In this document: positions 37,657-45,988 of the stretch, in pieces
Numbering within the stretch: position 1 is the stretch's first letter
Layout of the letters: the number at the start of each line of letters is the position of its first letter
Notes under the pieces: model-generated
Database searches by the model: none
What the model saw: only the letters and a program-made list of their open reading frames with translations
What the model was told of the DNA's origin: nothing
Program-made: the position numbers and the translations under genes
Source: Mycobacterium gordonae
GTDB taxonomy: Bacteria > Actinomycetota > Actinomycetes > Mycobacteriales > Mycobacteriaceae
Direction of reading: 5' to 3'
Assembly (NCBI RefSeq): GCF_001417955.2
Contig: NZ_LKTM01000246.1
Coordinates: 1-58,449, forward strand
DNA length: 58,449 nt

Positions 37657-37992
37657 TCAGGCGCTGGTGACGTACTGCGGGCAGTAGGCGCTGGCGGCGT
37701 CGACGGCGAAGGTGTTGGCGCCGCTGTTGCTCAGGCCGGTCCGCTGGGCCACACCGGCGATGACCTGCTTGCTGGACTGCCCGGCCTGGAGCGCGCTGCA
37801 GACGGCGTGGGCCTCGCTGATGGCCCGCGCGCTGCTGGGCGGGGTGATGCCGTCAGCCTTGATCTGCGCGATGAAGGCGTCGTCGACCGTGCTCGCGCCA
37901 GCGGTGCCGGCCAGGCCGAGGGCGGCCAGACCGAGCGTGGCGGCGGTCAGAGTGGTGCCGGCCAGGGAAGCGGTGAAACGACGAGTGAACAT
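37657..37992 (-). CDS. Exported DUF732 protein
   Basis: 111 residues. Signal peptide ends near GTAGAS. DUF732 core: [40 protein letters not shown], with two conserved cysteines that probably form a disulfide. Small exported proteins of this family are numerous in mycobacteria and of unknown role. Its promoter carries the 11-bp repeat array at 38059. Confidence 0.88.
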   Translation of the reverse strand: MFTRRFTASLAGTTLTAATLGLAALGLAGTAGASTVDDAFIAQIKADGITPPSSARAISEAHAVCSALQAGQSSKQVIAGVAQRTGLSNSGANTFAVDAASAYCPQYVTSA

Positions 37993-38058
37993 TTCTATCT
38001 CCGTGTTACTGAGGGTGGTGGACGCTGGTTTGCGTTAACCAAAGCCTCATGCGCGCGG

Positions 38059-38084
38059 CTTGTGAACTTCTCAAAGGATTCTTG
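38059..38084 (-). promoter_or_regulatory. 11-bp phased direct-repeat array upstream of DUF732 gene
   Basis: Coding strand: CAAGAATCCTT, TGAGAAGTTCA, CAAGCCGCG at exact 11-bp steps (plus-strand CTTG 38059, CTCA 38070, CTTG 38081). It lies 67-92 bp before the start codon. Confidence 0.6.
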
Positions 38085-38095
38085 GTGCCCGGCGA

Positions 38096-38878
38096 TCAGA
38101 GCCCGTGCGCCGCCAGCCAGTCGCGCATTCTCTCGGCTACCGCGCGCCATCCGGGTTCCAGCATCACGTCATGTGCCAGGTCCGGGAATACCTCCGCCTC
38201 AGACCCGTAAACCGCTGCGATAGAACGGGTTTCGCGCGGTGTGACGATGGCGTCGTGCTCGGCGCCCAGGACCAGCAGGGGTACGCGAAGCACGCGTTCG
38301 GTGTCCACCAGGTCGAGGGCGAGCATGTCCAGAAAGGCCGGGTAGGACTCGTCCTGAATTCGCCGCTGAAAGGAGATCACGTCCGCCTCGGGCATCCCGG
38401 CGGAGAAGAACAGTTCCCGGGCCATCGCGGGCGTGTCCACCAGCGGTCCGAGTCGCAGCTGAGCGTTCACCTTGGCGAACCGCACGGGGTGCCGACGGGC
38501 GATGCGCCCGGTCACCCGCAACACGCCGCTGGGCCGGATCGACGCCAGCAGGATGGCCCCGGCGGCGGTGTGCCGGGTCAGGTAGTGCTGCACCACGAAG
38601 CCACCCATCGAATGCCCGATCACCACCGGGGGCGTCGGCAGTGACTGTGCAACCGAGGCGACATCGGCGACGTAGTCCCGGATCCGCGCCCAGCGCAAGG
38701 TGCCCGGACTCGCGCCGTGGCCGCGCAGGCTCGGGGCGACGACGCGGTATCCGTGGCTCGCGAAGAAGTCGAGGAAGTGCTCGTCCCAGCACCACGCCGC
38801 ATGCCACGCGCCATGGACGAAAAGCAGCGGCACCGGGTGCCGGTCCGTCGTTTCGCCCTTGTCGATGACTTCGAGCAT
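38096..38878 (-). CDS. Alpha/beta hydrolase
   Basis: 260 residues from the ATG at 38878. Oxyanion motif LLFVHGAWHAAW, nucleophile VVIGHSMGGF, acid in LGAEHDAIVTP and His in DLAHDVML. Resembles lysophospholipase/esterase-like hydrolases. Adjacent, same-strand neighbour is a VanY-type carboxypeptidase eight bases upstream, so the two are probably one transcript. Substrate unknown. Confidence 0.86.
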   Translation of the reverse strand: MLEVIDKGETTDRHPVPLLFVHGAWHAAWCWDEHFLDFFASHGYRVVAPSLRGHGASPGTLRWARIRDYVADVASVAQSLPTPPVVIGHSMGGFVVQHYLTRHTAAGAILLASIRPSGVLRVTGRIARRHPVRFAKVNAQLRLGPLVDTPAMARELFFSAGMPEADVISFQRRIQDESYPAFLDMLALDLVDTERVLRVPLLVLGAEHDAIVTPRETRSIAAVYGSEAEVFPDLAHDVMLEPGWRAVAERMRDWLAAHGL

Positions 38879-38885
38879 GCGGGTG

Positions 38886-39416
38886 TCAGCCGGCCGCGTT
38901 GGGCCGCAACGGCGGACAGCTGCCGCCATAGTCGGAGGCCAGCTCGAAGTGCCAGATCTCGTTGGCATAGATCTGGCACAGCCCGTAGGCCGAACCGTTG
39001 CGGATGAGCCAGGTGTCGGCGGCGGTGGGACCGACGTCGACGGCGTGGCCGATGACGTGTTTGGACGTCTCGGGGGAGGCCACGTATTCGCTGGCGATCG
39101 CGGCGCTGCCGTAGCGGGCGACCGCGTCGTTGAACAGCTGCTGCTGGAATTCCGGTGAGCGCCACCCCGAGGTGAGGCCGAGGGTGATGCCGTCGGCCTT
39201 GGCGCCGTGCGCGGCCCGCTGAATCGCGTGCAGCAGCGCCGGGGTGAGGCGGTTGACCGCGGGGTCGGCCAGGTCGAAGGCGCTGAGCTCCTGGCCGTCG
39301 GGCACCCAACCGCCGGCGGTGTCGTCATCCCCGGGTGCAGCGGCGGACGGCGCCACGGGAGTGGCCGCGGCTACCATCAGCCCGGCCGCCACCGCCCAGA
39401 ACCATTTCCGAATCAT
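38886..39416 (-). CDS. Exported VanY-type D-alanyl-D-alanine carboxypeptidase (M15B)
   Basis: 176 residues with signal peptide (to about 27, SAAAPG). M15 motifs: SGWRSPEFQQQLF, SKHVIGHAVDVGP supplying the zinc His and Asp, and NEIWHFEL supplying the last His. Length fits a single catalytic domain. It would trim D-Ala from peptidoglycan stems outside the membrane. The alpha/beta hydrolase gene follows with a short gap. Confidence 0.87.
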   Translation of the reverse strand: MIRKWFWAVAAGLMVAAATPVAPSAAAPGDDDTAGGWVPDGQELSAFDLADPAVNRLTPALLHAIQRAAHGAKADGITLGLTSGWRSPEFQQQLFNDAVARYGSAAIASEYVASPETSKHVIGHAVDVGPTAADTWLIRNGSAYGLCQIYANEIWHFELASDYGGSCPPLRPNAAG

Positions 39417-39467
39417 CGCCTTGTACCTTGGCGAGTCCGGTCACACGCGTCAAGCTGAGCGGGCCTC

Positions 39468-40148
39468 TCACGCGGCCAGAACCGTCGACACCAGGGGTTT
39501 GAGCGTCTTGAACAGCGGCTCGCGGTCGCGCAGGTAGAAGTGGCCGCCGCGCAGAATCTGCACGGAGAAGTCCGCGGTCGTACGGGATCGCCATTCGCGC
39601 AGGTCGGACTCGCTGACCAGCGGGTCTTCGCTGCCGCCGAAGACGTGGATCGGGCAGGGCAGCTCCGCGTTGTTCTCTTCGCGGTCGGTGGCGCAGAGCC
39701 GCAGGTCGTGCCGGGTGGTGCTGACGGCCCGTTCGTGCAGCGTGGGCCAACGGGTCAACCCGGTCGGCCAGCCGCCCAGGTCGGAGAACAACGTGACCAG
39801 CTGCTCGTCGTCGAGTCCGTCGACCAGGTGCAGCGGCGGCGGCAGGTGCGGCGGGGCGTAGGCGGACAGGAAGACCGCGCGGGGCAGCGTGGCACCCGCC
39901 GCCGCCCGCACCGACGCCAGCCGGTAGGCGAGCAGCGCGCCGAAGCTGTGCCCGAAGAACATGTGCGGCTCGTCGAGGTAGGGGCGCAGTTGCTCGTTGA
40001 CCTCGTCGACGAGATCGCGCATCGTGCTGAACCGCTCGCGGTTGGCGATCTCGACGGGAATCACCTCGACCGCGGGCGCGAGAGCCCGCTGCCAGGCTTT
40101 GAATGTCAGGCTGCCGCCGCCGGCGTGGTGGAAACAGAACATCCGCAT
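39468..40148 (-). CDS. Type II thioesterase (GrsT/TesA-like)
   Basis: 226 residues from the ATG at 40148 (MRMFCFHHAGGGS), preceded by GAAGAAGG. Motifs: FCFHHAGGG, nucleophile MFFGHSFGALLAYRLA, FGGSEDPLV acid and GGHFYL His. Such enzymes remove wrong acyl groups from NRPS/PKS carrier proteins. No NRPS or PKS gene is in the window, so it acts in trans or has another acyl substrate. The strongest repeat array of this window is its promoter. Confidence 0.88.
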   Translation of the reverse strand: MRMFCFHHAGGGSLTFKAWQRALAPAVEVIPVEIANRERFSTMRDLVDEVNEQLRPYLDEPHMFFGHSFGALLAYRLASVRAAAGATLPRAVFLSAYAPPHLPPPLHLVDGLDDEQLVTLFSDLGGWPTGLTRWPTLHERAVSTTRHDLRLCATDREENNAELPCPIHVFGGSEDPLVSESDLREWRSRTTADFSVQILRGGHFYLRDREPLFKTLKPLVSTVLAA

Positions 40149-40198
40149 GATCGTCGCCTTCTTCTCGTGGCTGGTAAGGCTCACGATCACGGATGCGA

Positions 40199-40235
40199 CT
40201 TGAAGGATCCTTGGTGGATTCTTGCGAGCTCCTTG
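40199..40235 (-). promoter_or_regulatory. Four-unit 11-bp phased direct-repeat array upstream of thioesterase gene
   Basis: Four perfect plus-strand CTTG cores start at 40199, 40210, 40221 and 40232, exactly 11 bp apart. On the coding strand the units read CAAGGA, CAAGAA, CAAGGA, CAAGTC, each followed by 5 bp. It lies 51-87 bp before the start codon, between it and the DHFR-like gene stop. Confidence 0.75.
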
Positions 40236-40239
40236 CGGC

Positions 40240-40854
40240 CTATCGGACGACGCGGTACCGAAGGTGGGCGACGCCCGGCGCTTCGAGTACCCGGACCAGT
40301 TCGAGGCGGGGTTCACCGGCCGGCAGGCCGTCGAAAAGGCGCTCGCCCGAGCCGAGGATCACCGGGTTCACCTGGAGGTCGATCTCGTCGACCAGGCCGG
40401 CCCGGATCGACTGGCGGGCGCAGGAGGCCCCTCCCGCGATCGAGATGGGCCGGTTGCCGGCCGCGTTCCGGGCTTGCCGGTGGGCGGCTTCGATGCCGTC
40501 GGTGACGAAGTGAAACGTCGTTCCGCCCTGCAGCTCGATCGGTTCGTGCGGATAGTGCGTCAGGACGAAGACCGGGCAGTGGTACGGCGGGACGTCACCC
40601 CACCAGCCTGCCCAGTCGGAGTCGCCCCACTCCCCGCGGATCGGGCCGAACATGTTGCGGCCCATGATCGTTGCGCCCATCCCGTCGAGCATGTCCGACA
40701 TCACCTGGCGGTTGGCCGGATGGTCCCTGGCCGGTCCGAGGTGCCAGCCGTGCAGCTGTTCACCGCCTATGCCCAGCGGATGCTCAGCGGATTGATCGGG
40801 GCCCGCCACGTAGCCGTCGGCGGAGATCGACATCGAGAGATTTGTTCTGCTCAC
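40240..40854 (-). CDS. RibD/dihydrofolate reductase-family protein
   Basis: 204 residues. N terminus TNLSMSISADGYVAGPDQS, TIMGRNMFGP, PVFVLTHYPHEPIEL, ISIAGGASCARQSIRAGLVDEIDLQVNPVILGSGERLF are all typical of the RibD C-terminal/DHFR fold that binds NADPH. Substrate unknown; such orphan members are common in actinobacteria. Ends four bases before the thioesterase promoter array. Confidence 0.87.
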   Translation of the reverse strand: MSRTNLSMSISADGYVAGPDQSAEHPLGIGGEQLHGWHLGPARDHPANRQVMSDMLDGMGATIMGRNMFGPIRGEWGDSDWAGWWGDVPPYHCPVFVLTHYPHEPIELQGGTTFHFVTDGIEAAHRQARNAAGNRPISIAGGASCARQSIRAGLVDEIDLQVNPVILGSGERLFDGLPAGEPRLELVRVLEAPGVAHLRYRVVR

Positions 40855-40884
40855 CCCGATGCAGACCGTCGCCGCCGGTGAAAC

Positions 40885-41244
40885 TCACCGGGCCAGTGGG
40901 CTGTAGAAGACCAGACCGTTGCCCTTGGTGTCGTAGACCACGGCGCGGCGTTCGTGCGCATCGTCATAAGGGGCTCGCACGATGCCGCCGCCGCTGGCTT
41001 CGATGGCCTTCGCCGCGGCGTCGACGTCCGATGTCTTGATGCCGACGACGACCTGGCCGGGAATGGGGTGGTCCACCGCCGTCGCGAGTGCCAGCGTGAT
41101 CGAGCCGCCGTCGAGGGCCGCGAAATGGTCTCCGTCGCGGAACTTCACCGCCATTCCCAGGGTCTCGGAGTAGAAGCGGATCGATTCATCGAGATCGTCC
41201 GTCGACAAGACGATCATCCGTACTTCGTGCGTGCCCACTGCCAC
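40885..41244 (-). CDS. VOC-family protein
   Basis: 119 residues, one VOC domain: VRMIVLSTDDLDESIRFYSETLGM, FAALDGGSITLALA, VVVGIKTSDVDAAAKAIEASGG and AVVYDTKGNGLVFYSP. It lacks the usual first metal His (VRMIVL), so it may bind rather than catalyse, as in antibiotic-binding VOC proteins. GGAGG precedes the start. 30 bp upstream of the DHFR-like gene and probably cotranscribed with it. Confidence 0.82.
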   Translation of the reverse strand: MAVGTHEVRMIVLSTDDLDESIRFYSETLGMAVKFRDGDHFAALDGGSITLALATAVDHPIPGQVVVGIKTSDVDAAAKAIEASGGGIVRAPYDDAHERRAVVYDTKGNGLVFYSPLAR

Positions 41245-41320
41245 CTCCTTGGAATCACTGTGCCGAGAATCGTTGTGCCGCCAAGGGTAATCCGCGGCCG
41301 GTGTGGGTGAAGATGGAACG

Positions 41321-42286
41321 GTGACGGTGCAGAAATCGAATGAGTTACTGGGGATCGGACCCTTCGAGCCGACTTTCCGGAGCGAACTGGCCGAACGCTA
41401 CGAATTCCGCACACTCCCAACCGGTTCGGCCAGAGCCGAGTTTCTCGCCGAGCACGGCGCCGAGATCCGGGTGGTGCTCACCTCGGGCGGACCCGGCGCG
41501 GACGCCGGGACCATCGCCGCACTGCCCAACCTGGAAGTGATCGTCAACAACGGCGCCGGGGTGGACGCGATCGACCTGGACGCGGCCGAGCGTCGCGGCA
41601 TCGGCGTCAGCAACACTCCCGATGTGCTGTCGGACACCGTCGCCGACACCGCCCTGGGACTGATCCTGATGACACTGCGCCGGTTCGGCGCCGCGGACCG
41701 TTACGTGCGGGCCGGTCGCTGGGCGAGCGACGGACCGTTCGGCTACGCGCGCGATGTGAGCGGCCTGCAGGTCGGGATCCTGGGTTTGGGGCGCATCGGC
41801 TCGGCGATCGCAACCAGGCTGCGCGGATTCGACTGTGCCATCGCCTACCACAACCGCCACCGCGTCGAGGGTTCGCCGTATCGGTACGCGGAGTCGGCGG
41901 TGCAGCTTGCCGAGTCGGTTGACGTTCTGGTGGTGGCGACCACGGGCGACGGGGGGACGCGCCATCTGGTCGACCGGGCCGTCCTGCAGGCCCTGGGGCC
42001 CGACGGGTACCTCGTCAACATCGCCCGCGGCAGCGTCGTCGATCAGGACGCGCTGGTGGACCTGCTGCGCGGCGGCGGCCTTGCCGGTGCGGGCCTGGAC
42101 GTCTTCGCCGACGAGCCCCACGTGCCGGCCGAACTGTGCGACATGGACAACGTGGTGCTCTTCCCGCACATCGGCAGTGCCACCGCTCGCACGCGAAAGG
42201 CGATGGCGCTGCTGGCGATCCGCAACCTGGACAGCTACCTGCGCACCGGTGAGCTGGTGACCCCGGTGCTGCCCGTCAGGCGGTGA
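41321..42286 (+). CDS. D-isomer-specific 2-hydroxyacid dehydrogenase
   Basis: About 321 residues from the GTG at 41321; a GTG at 41303 is also in frame. NAD motif VGILGLGRIGSAIA and the catalytic triad Arg in NIARGSVVDQ, Glu in FADEPHV and His in FPHIGSAT. Probably a glyoxylate/hydroxypyruvate-type reductase. Its 3' end overlaps the convergent membrane-protein gene by 11 bp. Confidence 0.9.
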   Translation: MTVQKSNELLGIGPFEPTFRSELAERYEFRTLPTGSARAEFLAEHGAEIRVVLTSGGPGADAGTIAALPNLEVIVNNGAGVDAIDLDAAERRGIGVSNTPDVLSDTVADTALGLILMTLRRFGAADRYVRAGRWASDGPFGYARDVSGLQVGILGLGRIGSAIATRLRGFDCAIAYHNRHRVEGSPYRYAESAVQLAESVDVLVVATTGDGGTRHLVDRAVLQALGPDGYLVNIARGSVVDQDALVDLLRGGGLAGAGLDVFADEPHVPAELCDMDNVVLFPHIGSATARTRKAMALLAIRNLDSYLRTGELVTPVLPVRR

Positions 42287-42782
42287 GCCTCCGCTGCACT
42301 TCCCGGGTGACGTCGAGGTGTTGTTGCACGGTCGCGAGGTCGGCCTCGAGCGTGCTGGCGTCCGGCATCGTGGCGGCGGTGGTGTAGCGGGCCACCGCGG
42401 CTTCGATGGACTCGACCGTGGTCGTGATGGTGGCGAGCAACTCGTCGCGGTGGCCGGGCGCGAGTTGCGCGACGGCGACCAGGTGGTCGTCGAGATCGAG
42501 TGCCGTCTGTTCCAGGTCGGCGCGCAGCACAATCGTCGTCCCGGTGTCGACGGCGTTGACCGCATAGAGGGCCGTCATCGCGTCCCGGAGCCTGCGGTGC
42601 AGCCGGGCTTCGGGGTCGTGCGATACGGCCCACGACCGGGGGGCGCGGGTGGGCCGGCCCGGGATCAGCTGGTTGGCGTCGGTGAGGGCCCGCTGCTGTC
42701 GGTGGTTGACGACCGCCACCACCGCCACCGCCGCAGCCACGATGAGCGCCAAGATCAGGATCACCGCTATGACGATGTCCAT
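42276..42782 (-). CDS. Membrane-anchored protein of unknown function (third gene of the SPFH operon)
   Basis: 168 residues: one N-terminal helix (IVIAVILILALIVAAAVAVVA) followed by a cytoplasmic mainly helical domain rich in Ala, Leu, Thr and Asp (DHLVAVAQLAPGHRDELL, LEADLATVQQHLDVTREVQRRL), probably coiled. It starts four bases after the zinc-ribbon gene. No known domain recognised; position suggests a partner of the SPFH/zinc-ribbon proteins. Confidence 0.75.
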   Translation of the reverse strand: MDIVIAVILILALIVAAAVAVVAVVNHRQQRALTDANQLIPGRPTRAPRSWAVSHDPEARLHRRLRDAMTALYAVNAVDTGTTIVLRADLEQTALDLDDHLVAVAQLAPGHRDELLATITTTVESIEAAVARYTTAATMPDASTLEADLATVQQHLDVTREVQRRLTA

Positions 42783-42785
42783 CGA

Positions 42786-43943
42786 CTACCTCCTGTGCAC
42801 GCGACTGGGCGTTCGGCTCGAATGATGGCCGTGCGAATGGAAATACGCCCAGATCGCAATCACCAGGATCACGACGAGGACCGCACAGGTGATGGCGATC
42901 GCCAGCTTGACCTTGCTCCACGGCCGGTCGCCGGCCACCTCTCCGGTGAGGCCATTGATTGCGACTTGGAACGGGCGGTTGCTGTACATGACGGTCAGCA
43001 ACCAGATCGGTAGCAGGATGTGCTTGAAGCCCAGGTAGTTCCAGTTGGTGCGCAACTGGTGGATCCGCTGCCGGTCGCCGCCGATGTCGGATCGCACCGT
43101 GCGTTCGACGGTCTGCTCCATCTCCTGCTTCGCCTCGGGCAGCGCCTGTTCGGCGTCCTTGTCGTAGGTGCGGCACAGGTGGCCGGCCACGAACTCCGGT
43201 GAGTAGGCCCGGGCCTGCTCCACCGGCCACGGCTCGAGTTGCTTGATCCGTTTGCGGTTGAGGTTCTCGCTGTCGTTGGCCAGTACCGGCAGGTCCGCGA
43301 AGACGTTGTTGACCTGCCCGGAAACCCGGTACCAGGACGTGCGCGTCTCGTAGATGGGGTCGCCGTCGCTGTCGGTGCCGACCCGGACCTGGTAGTCCTC
43401 GCCGCGTTCGCCTTCGTACCAGGTGTCGGTGTTGGCGTCGTAGGTGAAATAAGCCGTGTAGAGGCTGGAGAAGGCGCCGATCTCGCGGTACTTCTTGAAG
43501 TCGGTCGGTGCGAACCAGCGCTTGGTGACCCACTTTTCGATGAGCTGACGGGCCTGCTTCTCGTCGATGCGAAACGGCACCACGCCGTCCACCGGCAGTC
43601 GCGCGGGCGCGTTGTGCACATCGTCGCGCTGGATCGGTGTCGCGCAGTAGGGGCACTTGGTGGAGGTCAGGCTTCCGGCGAATTCGGTTGTGCCACCACA
43701 ATTCTGGCACTTGACCTCGCGCATGCCGGAGACATTCGGACCCTCCTGCGAGCGCTGTGCCTCGCGCAGTTGTTGCATCGCGCCGCGCAATTCCCGTGAT
43801 CTGACCGCCGTGTTGGGTGCGACGACGTCGGAGTAGTTGCCGCAACTGGGGCAACGCATCTTCTGGCTGGCGATGTCGAAGTTGAGCTGTCCGCCGCAGG
43901 AGGCGCACGGGTAGGTGAGGGTGCGCTCGGTCTGGTGGAACAT
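42786..43943 (-). CDS. Zinc-ribbon membrane protein, YdjG-like (TFIIB-type)
   Basis: 385 residues from the ATG at 43943. Two zinc ribbons: CASCGGQLNFDI...RCPSCG (about 12-35) and KCQNCGG...KCPYC (about 77-98). A beta-rich domain follows (PVDGVVPFRIDEKQARQLIEKWV), then helices near residues 315-335 and 355-375 (VKLAIAITCAVLVVILVIAI). Resembles B. subtilis YdjG, a PspA partner. No ribosome-binding site precedes the ATG, and coding-like Pro-rich sequence continues upstream in frame to about 44000, so it may really be the C-terminal half of the SPFH gene, separated by a frameshift. Confidence 0.78.
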   Translation of the reverse strand: MFHQTERTLTYPCASCGGQLNFDIASQKMRCPSCGNYSDVVAPNTAVRSRELRGAMQQLREAQRSQEGPNVSGMREVKCQNCGGTTEFAGSLTSTKCPYCATPIQRDDVHNAPARLPVDGVVPFRIDEKQARQLIEKWVTKRWFAPTDFKKYREIGAFSSLYTAYFTYDANTDTWYEGERGEDYQVRVGTDSDGDPIYETRTSWYRVSGQVNNVFADLPVLANDSENLNRKRIKQLEPWPVEQARAYSPEFVAGHLCRTYDKDAEQALPEAKQEMEQTVERTVRSDIGGDRQRIHQLRTNWNYLGFKHILLPIWLLTVMYSNRPFQVAINGLTGEVAGDRPWSKVKLAIAITCAVLVVILVIAIWAYFHSHGHHSSRTPSRVHRR

Positions 43944-43998
43944 CGCGGGGCCAGCCGGCGGTCCGGCGAACGGACGTATGGGCGGCGGGCTCGCCTGG

Positions 43999-44988
43999 GG
44001 CGGCGGGCTGACCGCCCTGGTCGAAGTGGAACAATTGCTGGGTCGGCAGCGGCGGGGGAGCGCCTTGCATCGGCTGCTGGGTGGCCGCGAATTGTTGTGG
44101 CTGGTGCTGGGGTTGGGCGGCGTTGGCCATCTGAGCGCCGAGCGCGACGCCGAGCCCAGCCTGGATCGCCGAGCCGGCGGCACCCCCACCTTCGTTCTGG
44201 GCCGCGGCCAGCATCGCGTCGGCCCGCCGGGCCTGTTCGAACCGGTTGAGGTCGCCGACGTTGTTCAGGAAGCCGCTCTCTTCCACGCCGCGCGCGACGC
44301 CGCGGGTCATCGCCTGCTGAATCTCCTCCGGCAGCGAGATCGTCATGGTGACGGCGTCGATCCCCAGGCCGAAGGCCTGCACGCGCTGGGCGACGAACTC
44401 CCGCAGCTTGTCCGACAACTCCACCTGGCGGCCCTGCAGGTCGATCGCGCCCAGGCCGGTGCCCATCACCATGTCGTTGAACGCCAGGGCGATGTTGCGG
44501 CGGATCAACTCGGTGATCTGATCCATGTCGACCACGCTCTGGGTGCCCAGGACCTGGCGCAGGAAGACGGTCGGGTCGGTCACCCGTACCACGGTCGTGC
44601 CGTTGGCCCGCACCTGCACCATCTTGAAGTCCGGGTCCCGCACAGTGACCGGTTGCGGTGTGCCCCAACGCAAGTCGGGATAGGGGCGGGTGTTGACGTA
44701 GTACACCTCGGAGCGGAACGGGCTGTTGAACCCGTACTTCCAGCCCTGCAGGGTGCCCAGGATCGGCATGTTCTCACTGGTCAAGGTGTAGTGGCCGGGA
44801 GTGAACTGGTCGGCCAGTTGGCCGCGGTAGACGAACATCGCCCGCTGGCCCTCGCGGACGATCAGCTGGGCACCGTTCTTGATCTCGTTGTCATACCGCG
44901 GGAACCGCCATGCCAGGGTGGTGTTCGTGTCGTCGAGCCATTCGATGATGTCGACGAACTCGCCCCGGATCATGTCGCGCATGCCCAT
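43999..44988 (-). CDS. SPFH-domain protein, YdjI-like (frame stays open at 3' end)
   Basis: From the ATG at 44988 (MGMRDMIRGEFVDIIEWL), preceded by GAGGGGA. SPFH/band-7 domain (about 25-230): QLIVREGQRAMFVYRGQ, HYTLTSENMPILGTLQGW, EFVAQRVQAFGLGIDAVTMTISLPEEI; then an Ala/Gln-rich segment and PPPLPTQQLFHFDQGGQ. No stop codon follows in this frame before the next gene's region; sensible sequence switches to the +1 frame near a CCCC run at 43997-44000. Either a frameshift or a genuine gene boundary hidden by high GC. The end given is the switch point. Confidence 0.8.
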
Positions 44989-45107
44989 GGTCTTGGTCCC
45001 CTCCTCGGCGTTCAATATCTCGGCGAATCTTACGCGGCGACGCGGTTGTTCAGCTGGCAGATACGGCAAAGCCCTGCTCTGCCGAAGCGGATTGCGCGGA
45101 CAAGATT

Positions 45108-45133
45108 CCAGGAGACTTCTTGGAGAATTCTTG
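45108..45133 (-). promoter_or_regulatory. 11-bp phased direct-repeat array upstream of SPFH operon
   Basis: Coding strand: CCAAGAATTCT, CCAAGAAGTCT, CCTGGAATCTT, two strong and one weaker unit at 11-bp steps (plus-strand CTTG at 45119 and 45130). It lies 120-145 bp before the SPFH start, just past the upstream hydrolase stop. Confidence 0.65.
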
Positions 45134-45142
45134 GAGCCCTGC

Positions 45143-45988
45143 TTACGCCCGGCTTGCGACGGCGCGGATGAGGTCAGCGGTGCGCCGCGGCCGCTCGATC
45201 ATCACCAGGTGCCCGGCGGGGGTGATCGTGACGTGTTCGGCGCCGAGGGTTGCGGCCAGCTCGATCTGTTGGGCACGCCAGCGGCGGGTGCGCCGGCCGG
45301 TGTGGGCGGTGGCCACCACGCGCGGCACCGGAGGCAGCGGGTTACCGGTCCGCAGGGCGTCCAACTCGGCCGCGAGCTCGTGGTACCCCACATACTCGGT
45401 CAGCAGAGCCCGGATAAACTCGGGATCGGTTGCAGCGCTGCATATTTGATCCCGCATCCGGGCGTCCAGGCCGCCGGGGCGGCGTCGTTGGGCGAGCAGG
45501 AGGCCGGCGCGGGCCAACGGTCCTTGCAGGCGCAGTGCGTGCAGCAGCCGGGCGACCGCGTCGGCGGCGATGACTTTGGGCCGCAAGGGCAACGCGAGCC
45601 GTCGGCGCTCGGCCGCGATGCTGGAATCCAGCAGCAGCACGGCGCCGGTGCGGTCCGGATACAGTCGCGCGAACGCCTCGGCGTAAAAGCCGCCGACCGA
45701 ATGCCCCACCACCACAGCCTTGTCGGCACATTGCGCGGCATCCAGGACGGTCGCGATCCGCCCGGCTTCACCCCGGACCGTGCGGCTGCGCGGGGTACCC
45801 GTCACCGGTGTGCCGGGCCGGTCGAACCGCACCACGATGTGATCTCGGGCCAGGTCTGCCACCGTGTCAGCCCAGTGCAGCGCGCGACCGCCCAGACCGC
45901 TGGATAGCACCACCACCGGGCCGGTGTCGCCGTCGACGAGAACGCGCACCCGGTAGCCGCCGACCTCGACATCGGCGTCCGGGCTCAC
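45143..45988 (-). CDS. Alpha/beta hydrolase
   Basis: 281 residues from a GTG at 45988 that overlaps the upstream stop (GTGA). VVVLSSGLGGRALHW carries the oxyanion loop, VVVGHSVGGFYAEAF the nucleophile and ITPAGHLVMIERP the catalytic His. Coupled to a six-helix membrane protein, so its substrate may be membrane-related. Substrate unknown. Confidence 0.82.
   Translation of the reverse strand: MSPDADVEVGGYRVRVLVDGDTGPVVVLSSGLGGRALHWADTVADLARDHIVVRFDRPGTPVTGTPRSRTVRGEAGRIATVLDAAQCADKAVVVGHSVGGFYAEAFARLYPDRTGAVLLLDSSIAAERRRLALPLRPKVIAADAVARLLHALRLQGPLARAGLLLAQRRRPGGLDARMRDQICSAATDPEFIRALLTEYVGYHELAAELDALRTGNPLPPVPRVVATAHTGRRTRRWRAQQIELAATLGAEHVTITPAGHLVMIERPRRTADLIRAVASRA

Noticed and set aside
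42235..45069. A single 944-codon open frame running through the SPFH and zinc-ribbon genes
   Set aside because: After about residue 360 the frame reads as Arg/Pro-rich shadow of the zinc-ribbon gene, whose CxxC motifs are in another frame.
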